Below, one piece after another: positions 1 to 12,791 of a stretch of 64,000 nucleotides of DNA (the stretch's first letter is position 1; every line of letters starts with the position of its first letter). The position numbers were made by a program, and so were the translations under genes. The stretch is from Ignelater luminosus. Taxonomy: Eukaryota > Arthropoda > Insecta > Coleoptera > Elateridae. Location of the stretch: assembly GCA_011009095.1 (NCBI GenBank), contig VTPC01008753.1, positions 16,448-80,447 of the forward strand. The letters are read 5' to 3'. The notes below the pieces were generated by a model. The model saw only the letters and a program-made list of their open reading frames with translations, was not told the DNA's origin and made no database searches.

Positions 1-3000
1 CTACCATAGTGTCCTGGTATAGAACAAGGTTGTATTCTAGGCCACTTCAAGCAAAGCCCAATTGTAAGTCACTGCAGCTGACCAGGTGAAAGGAGAAATC
101 TGATTCTAAGCAATCACAAGCAGCATGGTGCAAGGTGTAGCCCTGTGGTGCTCCGCAGCAGATAACGTGATGAAGGGCAAAGCTCAATTGGAGCGGCTGT
201 CTACATAAAATATAAAAGTTTTATCTACTAATTGAGGTATTCTCAGAGATGAGAATTGTAGATTGACATCTTTCAACGGGCAGCCAAACTATTAGCGACG
301 CTGTCTGCTTACATGTCTGTAAATTAAACTTAACATTCTTAAACTGGCAGGTATTATTATTCAAATCAAAATTCGATACACTGTCTAGTTTTGCTTTACA
401 TAGCCGCTCTTGTAAAGAAAATTATTGGAGCAACGCACAGTTTTTATTAGCCAGTCTATAGGCACCCATGAATTGTTTTTTGATTTATCAACGTGGCCGT
501 TTCAGATAAAGCTTTGAAGACCTTCTGGAGACTCTTAATGTAGAAATCTAGATAAAATGGGTTTTGGCTTAACAAACTTAGCAGTAATAATGTGTAATAT
601 TGAGAGCTTTTTACTGTCTTGGCACTACTACTACAAATTACTGTACTTATAAAAGGAAGTCATAACTGTCAGCTGATGAAATTTGATGTGTTATCGCCAA
701 ATTGGAAAAAATTGATTAACTCTTTCCATAATGATCTGCTAAAGTCTATTGAATGTTGCTCATCCTAACCTATTCGTATAGTCGATGCCAAAAAAATTTT
801 CTTTCTAGAAATTTTAATTTATGATTACTGGCGTGCCACAGATAACCAGATACTTACCAATAATAAAATCTTCTGTAATTTGAAATAGTAGTTAGTTAGT
901 TAGTTGGTAGTAACACTTAGCTAAATTATGTTAATAATGTCACTCTTTTTTCTAACAAAAACTAAGTTTTCTGAACATTTAAAAAACGTTAAGAGACCGC
1001 AGATTGTAACAGCGATAGTAGCCAGTAGAGGCCAAAGGTCTAGTAAATATTCTACTACTAACCCCCTATTATTTCCTGAATTACCTCTACCACTATCTAT
1101 TATGCCAACCTAACTTCCGTAAGAAAGCAAAGATATCGTTCCAAGCGAGTGTTCTTAACTCATACCTCAGTAAAGTAATAGCCTGAAACCTCAAGTTTTC
1201 ATACACTTTAAGATGTCTTTGTCACATTCTGAAAGATTCTTCTTCTGTCAGAACTCCAATTGGTAGACTTAGATCCGCCGGTTCATCCTTGACAAGGGAA
1301 ACGTGATTATATGATTCTTTATCTGGCAACAGCTATTGGTTTTTGACCAGCTCGTCTTTTAAGCCTTGCGAGTCTGTAAATTCCGAAGGAGTTTTGATTC
1401 TAAGCAGATATTCTCGATTCCACGTCTGGAGAGTTCTTCCGCTTTCTCGCTGCCGTGGATTCTGCTGTGTCTAGGACTCTGTCAGTCTTTCGCTCAGTCG
1501 TCTTCGTTTGATCTACTGATAAAAAGAAAGGCCGTGGTATTTATTCTAAGGCAAAGCTCTTTTGCGCACTTTGATTTTTTAGGCTTGTCATACAAACGTG
1601 GTCCATCCAGTGTTGTATTGTAAAATTTAAAAAGCATATACGTATATGGAAATTCAGGCAATACGAAGGTATACAGACGTATACTCGAGCTCTTTTCCAG
1701 TACATATTGTGCTATTGGGCGTGTTCAGAGACACTTAGCAGACTCAACTGTTGATTCTCAGCACTGACACTGCAGTGCAATTCTAGTCACTTACGCAACA
1801 GAAACATCTAGTGGCTCTGCATTGTCAGAAACTCAGCCGTTGCTGTTTTTAAGACTGAATTGTCAAAAAGTATCCAGTTTTTTTATTATTTATTTGAAGT
1901 TTTGTGTTTGTATGAAAATCGCACTTTAGAAAAAAATTATTTCGAACGAGAAATTGAGTTTACTATAGTTTACTAAACTTTAAACTCTCGACAAAGACGA
2001 TTTATTGAAGTCACCTGTCAGCGATTCAGGAGGACCCCCCCCCCCGCGAAATGCGTTATACCCAAGATATAATTTAGTAATACTACACTGGTCCATTCAT
2101 ATAGAAAATTAACGAGGTCTGGTGGAAGTTAACCTGTCCGCTTTTTTATTTTTCCTTGGTTGGAATTGTGAGAAAAATGCTTCGTTTTCCATTAACTAAT
2201 TTTGGCATGTTCTGTATTGTGAGGTCCGGTAACCCTAGTAGTATCTCGAGTGCAACTCTAGAGATGACGCCCTCTATACTAGACCACCAGACCACTGAGT
2301 TGCACTGTAGCACTTTTGGTATAGAGTCAGTAAGATATCTGAGAATTGATTCTAAAGCTCTTATCTATTACGTGGCGCAGCTACCAAAATGTCTTGGTTT
2401 ACATTTTAGTTTCCTGTACAAGATCGGCTTGAGTACTTGACCTCCTGAGCTAGCGTTAGAGGTCTTTCCCTTAAACTGCTTTCTTTCTCTCGGTGAAGAG
2501 AATGATATCAGTCTTAGATGAATTGACTGAGAGGTCAAATTCTTACATTACGATTCCACAGCATGTTTTGCCTATAATCTAAAAAAAATCAAATTCAGAC
2601 AATAGTTTCATTTCTAATGGCTTGGAAAGAAGGTTTTGGCCTTTTCTCACAAAAACCTTTTCAGCCTATACATTAATTATTTTTTGTTTTAACGGCGTTA
2701 GCTTGGTCTCTTGCAATCTTTTCTTGCATTTGGTTACCGAAGCAAACTTGGCAGAAGTCATGTGGGCATATTTGGTTATTTTGAAACACCAAAATGCATA
2801 TCTGTATCGAACGTTTAGCATTGTACACAATTGGATCAGTTTGGATTTTAAAGACTTGACTGGTATTGAACAAGTACATGGTGGCTTTTTGGCAACAAAA
2901 CATTTTCTTGTTACACTTTGTATAATCAAAAGATTTTACCCATATAGTCTAGTTTTATGCGCTCTTTACAAAAGTTAACTGTTCAACATCGGAATGGCTG

Positions 3001-6000
3001 TACAATCCAATGAGAGAATTGAGAAATTTATTTAAAAAACAAGCGTTCCTTATTTGCTCACAGATTTGCGTTAAGTCACTATTTATACGAAAATCGATTG
3101 GTATTACTACTCTACTTTATTATCATACCAATGAAAATTTAAAAACTCCTTTAATTTGTATTTCATAATCATAAGATACTATTAGTGAAAAATGGTGTTT
3201 TAGAAATTTAGTGCTTTATTGAAGAAAATGAATGTCGAGAAGGTATAACAAAACTAATTAATTCTATATTTCTCTCTTGTTTTGTTTTGTAACAAATGAA
3301 CAGAGAACAAACAAATCTTTATCTGATTTTCCACACGGAATATAAAAGGTGACCAAACACAGCCTATTTTTTTATTTTGCAACTGATTAGTATGAGAAAG
3401 TAAAAAGACGTGACGAAGCCGTAACTTCTGGTGTGATATAAATGATGATACAACGTCATAAAACTAGCATATTATAAATCTAAATTTTATTTTTCGAAAC
3501 TGTCTGGAATTATACTGACAGCGCTTATTTATTTTTAATAGCTTTAACATTGATTTATGTAAATACTTTTACATTTAACTGTTTTCTTATGATTATATGT
3601 CTGAATAAGATGGTTACTAACAACCATATCATACTGGTTAATATACAGGGTGATCATCTTGCATTTTTTCACTTCTTAGGTATTGTATTGTAAACAGAAG
3701 AAAACTAGATCAAAATATACTTAGCTTTTGATGCTTGCTCAGATTTACACTACAAACAGTTTTTATTCTACCGGACAAAATTGAATTTTAATGGCTAAAG
3801 TTGTTTAACCTGAAAAGGGTTCACTCTATGTATATGCAAATAGCTGTGAGATAATTAGAGCGACTAATCTGGGATTTTAAAACTAAATTTCTACTTTTTT
3901 AGTATGATGGCCACACACTTGGTAAATTTCTTATTCATTATATAAGAAGAGTAAATCATACATAAATTCTGGCGTATTCTGTAACACGTGTGAATTTTCC
4001 ACGAGTAATAATAATAAAGGTAGTATGTAGGTATATAACGAACAAACATATGTAGAACGAGTAGAAGTTCGTCATTAAACATTGCGTAACAATAATAGTC
4101 GTAATAATAAACATAATGAATATTAGTCTGCACAGTTGAGAATAAGATTTACTTCTAAACAGATGCCCAAACTTAAAAGCCGAAGAAGAAAACGATTTAG
4201 TCACCATAACAGACGGTGTAAACGACCTAGGTGTTAATGTGAAGGTGATACAAGTTGCTTTGAAGCAATCTTAAACAATCATTATTTAATGTATTAAGTT
4301 TTATTACAAAATAATCAAAACCGCAACGTAAAAATTATATACTTCTATTATAATGATAAGATGGCCATGAATAGAGTGACTTTATTGGGGTAAAAAAACA
4401 AAATTTATTTTGTTATTTATTCAGGGGCTTGTCTTTGGTTCAGAAAATCCCGCCCGATTAACATCCATCTTCTTTACAGAGGATACTAACTTGTAGCTTA
4501 TTTGAATAGCTGCTGGTTTTACGCTTTGTCATGTAAATAATTAATATACAATACACACGAACCTAACTACCAAGGAAAGTAGTATTAAGTATAAATCGGT
4601 TAATATATAGAACTTAAAAGGCACATTAAGTTCATCACTGTCCTTTTTAACATTTTTATATATCAAATATGCAGCTTCTTGCTTCAGCTACTTTCGTAGA
4701 AATATTTGAGAATTATAAATTTGCATAAAAATATCTATAAGAAATAAATATTTTAAAATTGTAGTAAAACGCTTTTTAGGTTGATATGGCATAAAAATGT
4801 ACAAAAAATAAACTGAACACAATAGAAAAGACTGATCATTTTCTGCTGTGAGGAAATAAAAAGTGTACCCGGATTACGGATAGCGGATTCAGGTATGAAC
4901 TCGCACAAATGCACCCATTTGGATACAAAAGAAAGTCTCATATTAAATCTAATAGCAGCTTTAAAAGTCATTCCTCAATGGTCATTGTTAATAGATCTTA
5001 TTGAAAAACGACAAATTGCATCGAAAACAGGAAGTCCGTGTTAGGATCATTCATGGGAGACTTTAGCCACTAAAGCTCGTTGTCAATGAATTCTTGTTTA
5101 GAATGGACTGTGCCCGACCATTGAAAGTCGGATTTGTAAAATAGATCGGTTCAGTGTCGACGGCCCAGGTGCAACGTATGCCGGCTGTGCGGTGTATTAT
5201 GTGCTTCACTAACACTCCGACTCATTTTCTGCATGGTTGGGTTAACTTGGTCAACTTTTAGTATCCCTTAAATAAAAACCTTACCCCTCATCATATTTGA
5301 TTTGATTTGATAGAAATTTTATTTTGTTAGTTTTTTATCTGTTTTTTATGCCGTGGATAATATATTATTGACAAAAAAAGTGTTGCTAGAAATTATTTTT
5401 AGATAATCTGCTTTAATGATCCAAAACTATTTTCGAATTAGACAAGCTCATTCGTGTGTTTGAATAAAGATATTCGTAAGCTAGCGTAGAAGTGTGAAAG
5501 GTAGTGATGATACCAAGCGTAAATCAAATTATAATGAGATAAGATTAGGCGTGCCTTAAGGATTAATATTTCGTCCCATAATTTTTATTACACAAGTCAT
5601 TATGTTAATTAATGTTTAGCGATGGTACAGCAAAATATATCAATAACGTTGATGGTTGTTTTAAGAAGTTTACTAATTTGCAGCATAATATGCATAACAT
5701 TAAAAACGTTAAAACATGAAACTTAAGCTTAAAAGGCTTATCATTGCATAGTTCAATATATAAAACTATATCTGTCACTTGATAACTTTTAAATTGCTTT
5801 AGATCAGCGTTTCTCGATTTCTAAACTTAAAAAACCACTGCCCTGGGACTGACATCTTAAAGCGGGTCCTAACCTAAACTATAGTCTCTTTAAAATTTTT
5901 AGGGAAAAGATCCACCTACTGCTAAATCTTTTTAGCAATAGCTAGTTTACAAATCTAAATGAAGAATTAAGAACTATTATCCATAGCACTATCATTTTCT

Positions 6001-6149
6001 CTAACTCTGAATGCAATAGTGCAGATGATAAAACTTGAAGCTAGGATTTACTTAAAGTTAGTAGTTGTGAAGGCTTGAAAAGTCTAATGTACGCTCGAAA
6101 AACCCAGACATCCCTTTCAGTCAATGTGGTTGGCCACTGATGGCAACCT
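1..6149. other. Intergenic flank, no gene recognised
   Basis: About 6 kb of AT-rich DNA without a recognisable gene. Small ORFs occur (for example 1366-1623, 2156-2440 and 2622-2978 on the plus strand) but none resembles a family I know. The stretch 2622-2978 is open on both strands, probably by chance. A run of 11 C lies at 2035-2045. An ACAGGGTG repeat-end motif lies near 3645-3655. The first 200 bases contain motifs shared with the satellite near 58-59.7 kb. Confidence 0.6.
50..200. repeat. Satellite-related fragment
   Basis: Two short stretches, AAAGCCCAATTGTAAG near 54 and GCAAAGCTCAATTGGAG near 177, resemble the recurrent AAAACCCAATTGTAAGCC-type motif of the tandem satellite at 58.08-59.7 kb. 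The similarity is by eye, short and imperfect, so this may be a decayed or partial copy of the same family. Confidence 0.35.
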
Positions 6150-6540
6150 ATAACCCATACAATCTAACATCAGATCAGGCATATGCTCTCGTTAAAGACA
6201 TTCCTTCTGATGGTGAATCAGAATGTAAATATGGTTAGTTAGGGTATGATCTTGAATAAACAGAACTTACACCAGATGAAACTGGCGACACTTTAGCTGA
6301 GTATGAAGAAGGCATTGCAAGGAGTATCACCGACGATATTGAAGAAGGTCAATCAGTCAATGACGATGGCTTTACAAGTGAAAATGACCTACTGTTTTCA
6401 GTACTTGCTCAGGATGTGTGGAGAAAGGTACAACGTGTCCCAAACAATTTGTAAATCTGTGGGTCTACAAAATATAAACTTTTTTTGTATTTGTTTGATA
6501 ACGATTTATTAGAACACATCACATATCAAACAAATCATTA
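6150..6540 (+). pseudogene. piggyBac transposase, N-terminal remnant
   Basis: A conceptual reading gives an acidic N-terminal stretch (AEYEEGIARSITDDIEEG around 6297-6350) and ends in FLYLFDNDLLEHITYQTNHY at 6483-6540. The latter matches the conserved start of the piggyBac transposase core, usually written as a phenylalanine-rich stretch followed by D-[DE]-LLE-x-I-x-x-[EQ]-TN-x-Y. The two parts are in different frames and stops intervene, so it is a pseudogene. The acidic N-terminus is typical of the family but not diagnostic; the assignment rests on the LLEHI/QTNHY block. Confidence 0.6.
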
Positions 6541-6619
6541 CTAAATTTTTATTTTGTTTAAAAATTTTCTTGGTTTTACAGTTGCAATTATTTTTGGAGA
6601 TTCGTTTGGTTTTATTGTG

Positions 6620-8450
6620 TCGAATCTTTAGATTTTAATCTTAATCGAACACTCTGACACTTTGTTTCGGGTTCGTACATGAAACACCTTGTTTTGCCAC
6701 CCGTTATAATCTGTTTTGTATTTTGGTTAGAAGTCAATGAATCCTAAATAAATTGAGGGCACACTTTTTTCTTTCCAAGATCTTTTGATATATTTCTCAA
6801 TATAGTATTAATTTTCAAAACACAAAAAGCAATTCTCTGACAAATCTTTTAGATAATTTTTGTGACATGTATCATCACACTGAAAACCTCTCGTTCTTGA
6901 TAAATACTCCTCTCCATGCATTCCAAATTTTTCACTAGCAGTTTTTCCCAGTTTTGCACAAGATTTTATCGTCGTCTGTTTTGTTTAAAAGATCAATATA
7001 GCAAAAACACATATACCACGATATAATCAAAAGACCGTGTCGAAATCTGACTGGTAGATGTCATTATTGATTGTGTAAGAGACAATCTACTAAGTTAAAG
7101 CCATCTAAGATCTAACAAAATCTAGTAAAAGCAGTCGAACTGTTTTTCATTTACGTGTCTATGCGCATTTTCAACTGCTACCATAATCTTTTTCAGCCAG
7201 AACTTTTCTACTACACTGATCTTCTTCAGGTGGTGCAAAATTTTTTTCTATAAAGAAATTCCATTTGATCGATCGTTTCATTGTTTTTGACACAGGAATT
7301 CTACCCCTCTTTTCCTTTGGTTTGGTCTTATTCTCGTAAAGACACAGTCTACAGTTGAAGAGACTTGCAGTTTATAACGATCATTGCTGCTCTACAGCAA
7401 TTTATGGTACATACAACCAAAACAACCAAAGAAGTGTTTTCATTTAGGCCACCGGTTAGTGTCATTTTACAACGTTACTATTTTATTGTTATCTAAGAAA
7501 CTGTAGATTGACACTTGCTCTGTTTTGATTTTGTCGAACCTATCGAGCTTATCAGGTCGATCGGGTTTTTCGGGCCGTTATTGTTGTAGTTACCCGTAGT
7601 GGACCTAGATCTTTTTCGTAGTGAATCGGACGGGTTATTTTTCTACTGAACTGCACCGGAGACGAGACTCGAACAGGCATTATTTTCATACTGAACCGGA
7701 CCGAGATTTTTTTCGTACTGACTCGGACAGGAGTAATTTTTATACTGACCCTCATACTGAACCGAAGAGAATTTTCGTTGGATTTTTGCTCGCCCCGGTT
7801 CAAAGCTTGCGTTTAGGTCAGGTCGGGTCTTAGTTTGAAAATCTTTCAGGCTTACGTCGGGTCAATAAGGCCGTTGGTTCCGGTCAGATCTTTCGGGTTT
7901 CTCGAGCCTGTCGGGTCGTTTGAACATTTCGGGCAATTAGGACCTGTCGCACCGCTCGGGCCTATCAAGAAGTTGCCTGGTTGTTTTTGGGCCGTGTCAG
8001 GTTTATCTCTAGTCGGTTCGAGCTGGACCGGGCCTGGGGATTTCGGCCTACGGATTGATGAAGATGTCTGCTATGCAAACTGTATCAGCAATAAAGTCTA
8101 AAATATACACTATGCCACGTTGTTAGACTAGTGTTCAGCCTTCCAGTATCAAAGAGTTGTTTATTTCAATCGAGTACTGGAGTGACAGGCCGTTTTTGGT
8201 AAGCAAAAGTTTTTGAACAGTCCTGATAGTAACCAATATAACTAAGGCAATTTTTGCAAGAAGTTAGTAAGAATACTTACCTTTTTCGGTCAAATTCGAT
8301 TAAGAATTGGAACAACTTCGGTAAGAGAAAAAACATGTTTATTTGACTATTCCAAATATTTATTTTAGACATTGTACATGTACAATTAACAATATTTAAA
8401 ATCTATTAAATTGTGTATACAATAATTACGTATTTAACACTGTCCTTTGT
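6620..8450. other. DNA interrupting the piggyBac relic
   Basis: This stretch does not continue the piggyBac reading frame. On the minus strand it has short cysteine-containing readings (EENKTKP-like near 7320 and RTRGFQCDDTCHKNY near 6850-6900), which might come from another transposon's C-terminal finger, but I cannot assign them. The right third is the GC-rich repeat at 7560-8060. It may be a later insertion or an older flank brought in by rearrangement. Confidence 0.4.
7560..8060. repeat. GC-rich degenerate tandem repeat island
   Basis: Two types of imperfect repeat lie side by side. At about 7612-7770 the phrase TTTTTC(A/G)TACTGAA(C/T)CGGAC recurs roughly every 25-45 bases. At about 7790-8060 variants of TCGGGT, TCGGGCC and GGTTCG recur many times (for example near 7823, 7859, 7889, 7910, 7930 and 7960). 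G+C is clearly higher than in the flanks. Open frames on both strands here (7552-7803 minus, 7621-7833 and 7835-8101 plus) follow from the repeat and low stop content; I do not call them genes. Confidence 0.65.
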
Positions 8451-8460
8451 TTATTGCTAT

Positions 8461-9564
8461 TTAGATTTTTCTGTCCTGGTTTTCTACTGTCTCACATACA
8501 TCTGAATGATAACAGTGTAATTCCTACTAGAAACGATACATCTTTTGATATATTGTACAAAATTCGCCCTTTCATTCAAAAACTGCGACAAAACTACAAA
8601 AGGTATTCGCAGATGAAAGTAGGGTGAAATTTAAAGGCAGAATATCATTTAAGCAATATTTGCCGACAAAAACCCATAAAATCTGGGTTAGAGCTGACAA
8701 GAAGGGTTTTGTATGTGATTTCGACATCTATACAGGAAAGATAGATGGAGATGTAGATCAAGGATTGGGAGAGAAGCTTGTCCTAAATTTAACTAACAAG
8801 CTCAAAGGAAAAATATACCATATATATTTTGACAATTACTTTACGTCTGTGAAATTACTTGAAATACTAAAAAGCAAAGACAGTTATAGTAGCGGTACAG
8901 TTCAACCTAACCGGAAAAACCTATCAAACCTAAAGAATCTAAGTTTGACTGGGCTGTTGGAAAGAATAGTATTGCCCGTGTAAAGTGAAAAGACAAACGG
9001 ATAATGCAGTTATTGTCAACTATAGATTCTCCCACAAAAACCAACAAGACAGATCATAGGGAAAAAATGGCACTGATACACAAATCTCATGCCCAGCTAT
9101 TGAGAAAAACTACAGAGCCAACATGGGATGTGTTGAGAAAAACGACATGCTAAAGTCAATCTCTCCAATTAATACAAAAAGTATAAAATAGTGGCACAGA
9201 CTGTTCCTTCCACTTTCTAGATGTTGCTGTTGTGTATTCTCATTCACTTTAATCGAATGAAAAGTAGTGATAAAATAAGCCTAGAGGAATTTCGCTGTAG
9301 AGTTATTGCTGGACTGATAGGCTTTAACGAACTTAAGACCCAAGTAGAACACCACAAAATGTGAACTGGTACAAACCATACATCCAAAAAGAAGTAGGCA
9401 CGGACCAGGCTAAATACCTGCAAAAGCACTGGACGTCAAAACGCTGTGCTCACTGCAGCACTGCTAAGAAATCCTACAGAATGCGTTGGGGGCGCAATTT
9501 TTGTAAGATTGAATTGTGTTTGAGTGGCAACAAGAGTTGTTTTTATGAATATTATACTAAATAA
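8461..9564 (+). pseudogene. piggyBac transposase, catalytic core and C-terminal remnant
   Basis: From about 8500 the reading resembles HLNDNS...LYKIRPFIQKLRQNY, then after a frameshift ADESRVKFKGRISFKQYLP (first catalytic Asp, codon 8612-8614), a KGFVCDFDIYTGK block, and YHIYFDNYFTSVKLLE (second catalytic Asp, codon 8831-8833). The longest open piece is 8624-8983. After several frame changes, a stretch near 9210-9330 resembles the family's DVA-x-V-x-S/N-A helix and the KISLEEFR block. At 9361-9564 comes a cysteine finger (CAHC...C...CL...SCFYEYYTK) like the family C-terminus. The GGVDLxDQ block carrying the third catalytic Asp is not visible and appears deleted or unrecognisable. Known family role: cut-and-paste transposition at TTAA. 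This copy is dead. Confidence 0.85.
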
Positions 9565-9565
9565 A

Positions 9566-12134
9566 TTTCTTATTTGTCATAGTAGTTTTACAGGAAAATT
9601 ACATTTTGAAAATCTGTAAAAACGTATCAAAAAATTAAAAATCTGTACCTCAAAGGGTTAAGATCTAGGACTGTCCAGCACGAAGGTTTCTACATCATTT
9701 CACAATTTCATTTGAACTATCGCTAGTGAGGAAGATAAACACCTGATGAAGATAAAAGGCCAAAATCTATGCTGGTTTCAGAGCTGATATCTTTAATACA
9801 AGCATTGTTGAAAATCTGCCTGAGATCTTTCCTACCTTAACCTTCAAACTATAAGATTTCAACTACATCTGTGGAAAAGATATATTTACTTGCTACAAGA
9901 CAATCTTTCACGATTTTAATTTATCATCATTACTGAACCTAATTAACTAGATTTAAGATGAATTTCCTATGGGCTTCTGTTGGCATCTAAACTGATAGGA
10001 TTTTATTGTATAGTTGGATGGAGATAAATCTATGCCTGGTTTAGAGATACATTCAACAGAAAGATAGTTTCATATTAATGCGACATTTTTTAAATTTGAT
10101 TGGACAGAAAGATCAAAAATTATCTGAAACCAAAATTGCCTGCTTGAAAGTACTCTGTAACTCGCAAAAGATAGAGAAACTATATCTCAGACTCGTGAAT
10201 CATAGCCACGGCGTTGATATCCATTGAGTTTTAAACATCTGACAATTTTTAACAATATATCGTTTTAGATTAGTCTCTTCTTACTTACAAAGAAAGCAGC
10301 CCTGAGGTGCTAAAACTAGACTTAACAACCCGTTTCTGTTACTTACAAAATTTGCTACTAGGCGTTAACTTTTGCTACTGCTTAGAGTCATTAAAATCCA
10401 AGGCAAAAGTAAGCACTAAATTGTGCTTGAAGTGTTGGGAGCTTCTTAAAGGAAAAGTAACTATGAACAAAGCTCGAAAAACCTAAATGATTAGGTTTAA
10501 CTGATTTCAAAAGGTTCGGTCAGTTCTAAAAGTTTCCTAACAGTTGGAGGATTTCAAAAATAACATACAGTCTCTAAAAAACATTGAATCTTGATCATTA
10601 AATAGTATTTAACTGACTTGATACAATTCATAATCTGCATATTCCTTGCTTGGTCGCCATTATTGAAAATTCATAATTGAAATGAAGAAATAATACGTAC
10701 TAAAATAGTACGTTTCTCATTTTCTAATCCAACGGTTTTCATGTGCCACTTTAGAACTACATTCGCTCACAAAAGAAGACGACCTCGAAAGCAGACTCTT
10801 CTGCAACAAAAGAGAATTAGCTTCTGATTTCTGAACATGCTGTTATGACATTTATATTTTTGAGAATTGCGTGGAATTCTAAAATAAAAGATACGTAAGT
10901 AATGTGTTTTATTTTGTCGTATTATGGTTTTCTTGAAAGTGGAAATTTCTTCTTTCACTTCACATCTAAAGTACAAACTAAAACTGTAGATTATTAGCCC
11001 TGAGTACATGTAGACCAAGTCGATTTTTCCTCACAAGAATGAAATCCGCATGAAATCTGTTTGAAAACTTTCAGATGGTAGTCGATATTCTTTTCCCAAA
11101 TGGCCAAAATGATTTTTTCCTCTTTTTGTTATTCAGCCCTTTGGAAGAGAAACGTCAATACATTTCTTAGTTCTGAATTAGACATTTGTTTTGATCTTCT
11201 TGATATTTATCATTCAATAAAACTACAGTTAAAGCTTTTCAGCAGATAATAGCAACATACATTTGAAGAAGACCTATCTTCAACTTTATCCATTTTGATT
11301 TAGAATTCTGGGAAAAACCAAAACTTTACTTGTATATTTTCCGACCCATTAAAGAAGTTATATCACATATGTATGTAAAACAATGTGTACCAAGGTATGG
11401 TTTCAGAGTTAGGTTTAGACAAGCAAAACCATATATTCAAATGTTTAGATTTTTGGACCTGTGCCAATTGAACTTTTCAGGATTTTTGAACTGACGGCGT
11501 CTTTTGATTCTTTAGCATTCATGAACCAATTGGGCCTGTTGAGTTTACTTCTAAGTCAGTTATAGATCAGAATATATTAATATTTCTTGGTGTAAGGTAC
11601 AAAGATTTAAAGTTGCTTTTTGTTCTAATGTGTTTTTGGTCTAAAAATAACTAACCACATATTAACGACCAAGAATACAAAGACCTATTGGATGTAACTA
11701 TCTAAAACAAAACATTCATAATTAGTTTAGAATTCAGAAATAAATTTTTCAAAACTCATTACTTCTTCCTACTTACGCGTTATTCCAGTGTTGATCTCAA
11801 AATGATAACTGTCAGTAGTTTTATTTGGTAAATATTAAGTATTATCACAGATTCTCTTTATTTAACGTCTTTAAATTTGACGGAATGACAACAAACAGTA
11901 ACTGGAAGGAAAACACTACGGTCTGCACTTACCAACAATGTGATGTAGTTTTCATATAGCTTTGCGTTGTTCCATTTACCGAAGACATAGTTCTTGAACC
12001 ACAAGCGGTCGATCCCAAACTTTGCTTAGCTTGTTTACCTTCTTCCTGTCTAAATTATTAGAATTTTAGTTCAACTGTTTTGAAGCAACTTGTATGCAAG
12101 CTTCTGCTTTTCGTAAATATTTTAACAAGAAAAA
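9566..12134. other. Non-coding, CpG-poor stretch
   Basis: No gene, RNA or clear repeat is seen. Composition is AT-rich with few CpG dinucleotides, like several other blocks in the window (for example 32.2-36.4 kb and 44-46.3 kb). Short ORFs such as 10767-11018 (minus) show no recognisable motif. Confidence 0.55.
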
Positions 12135-12534
12135 NNNNNNNNNNNNNNNNNNNNNNNNNNNNNNNNNNNNNNNNNNNNNNNNNNNNNNNNNNNNNNNNNN
12201 NNNNNNNNNNNNNNNNNNNNNNNNNNNNNNNNNNNNNNNNNNNNNNNNNNNNNNNNNNNNNNNNNNNNNNNNNNNNNNNNNNNNNNNNNNNNNNNNNNNN
12301 NNNNNNNNNNNNNNNNNNNNNNNNNNNNNNNNNNNNNNNNNNNNNNNNNNNNNNNNNNNNNNNNNNNNNNNNNNNNNNNNNNNNNNNNNNNNNNNNNNNN
12401 NNNNNNNNNNNNNNNNNNNNNNNNNNNNNNNNNNNNNNNNNNNNNNNNNNNNNNNNNNNNNNNNNNNNNNNNNNNNNNNNNNNNNNNNNNNNNNNNNNNN
12501 NNNNNNNNNNNNNNNNNNNNNNNNNNNNNNNNNN
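12135..12534. other. Assembly gap, 400 N
   Basis: Exactly 400 consecutive N lie between two ordinary AT-rich flanks. The true length may differ if this is a scaffold gap. Any reading frame crossing it is an artefact. Confidence 0.99.
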
Positions 12535-12600
12535 AAGTAGAATCTTTCAGTATTATCCTTGAAGTGGATTTTCTAGGTTGTATGGTATTTTATCTATATA

Positions 12601-12619
12601 CGAGGGTGGTTTGATAAGT
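12601..12619 (+). repeat. Left terminal inverted repeat of mariner
   Basis: CGAGGGTGGTTTGATAAGT, matching the reverse complement of 13600-13618 without mismatch and preceded by the TA duplication at 12599-12600. Confidence 0.97.
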
Positions 12620-12791
12620 CTTTAGATTAACATAGAACGAAGTGTTTTTTTGGTCAAAATCAATTTTATTTTTCTACATAGTTTCCTTTTAGGTCTATGT
12701 ACTTCATCCATCGATGCTCCAACTTTCTGATCCCCTTCAGAAAATACGATGTCTAAAAGTCTGCAAAATACGCGTTCACGGCGGCTATCAC

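Larger units (their letters stand above)
6150..9564 (+). mobile_element. Degenerate piggyBac-like transposon, interrupted
   Basis: Fragments of a piggyBac-family transposase appear in the right order on the plus strand: an N-terminal part (about 6150-6540), the catalytic core (about 8461-8983) and a C-terminal cysteine-rich finger (about 9361-9564). About 1.9 kb of unrelated DNA, including a GC-rich degenerate repeat, separates the first two parts, where the family would have only about 130-150 codons. Frames are broken many times. I did not find convincing terminal inverted repeats or TTAA duplications, so the outer limits are approximate. The element cannot encode a working transposase. Confidence 0.75.

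Noticed and set aside
7552..8101. Arg- and Pro-rich ORFs on both strands
   Set aside because: They lie within a GC-rich degenerate repeat and have no domain signature.
12080..12562. Two long ORFs crossing the N run
   Set aside because: Almost entirely unknown bases; they exist only because N does not encode stops.
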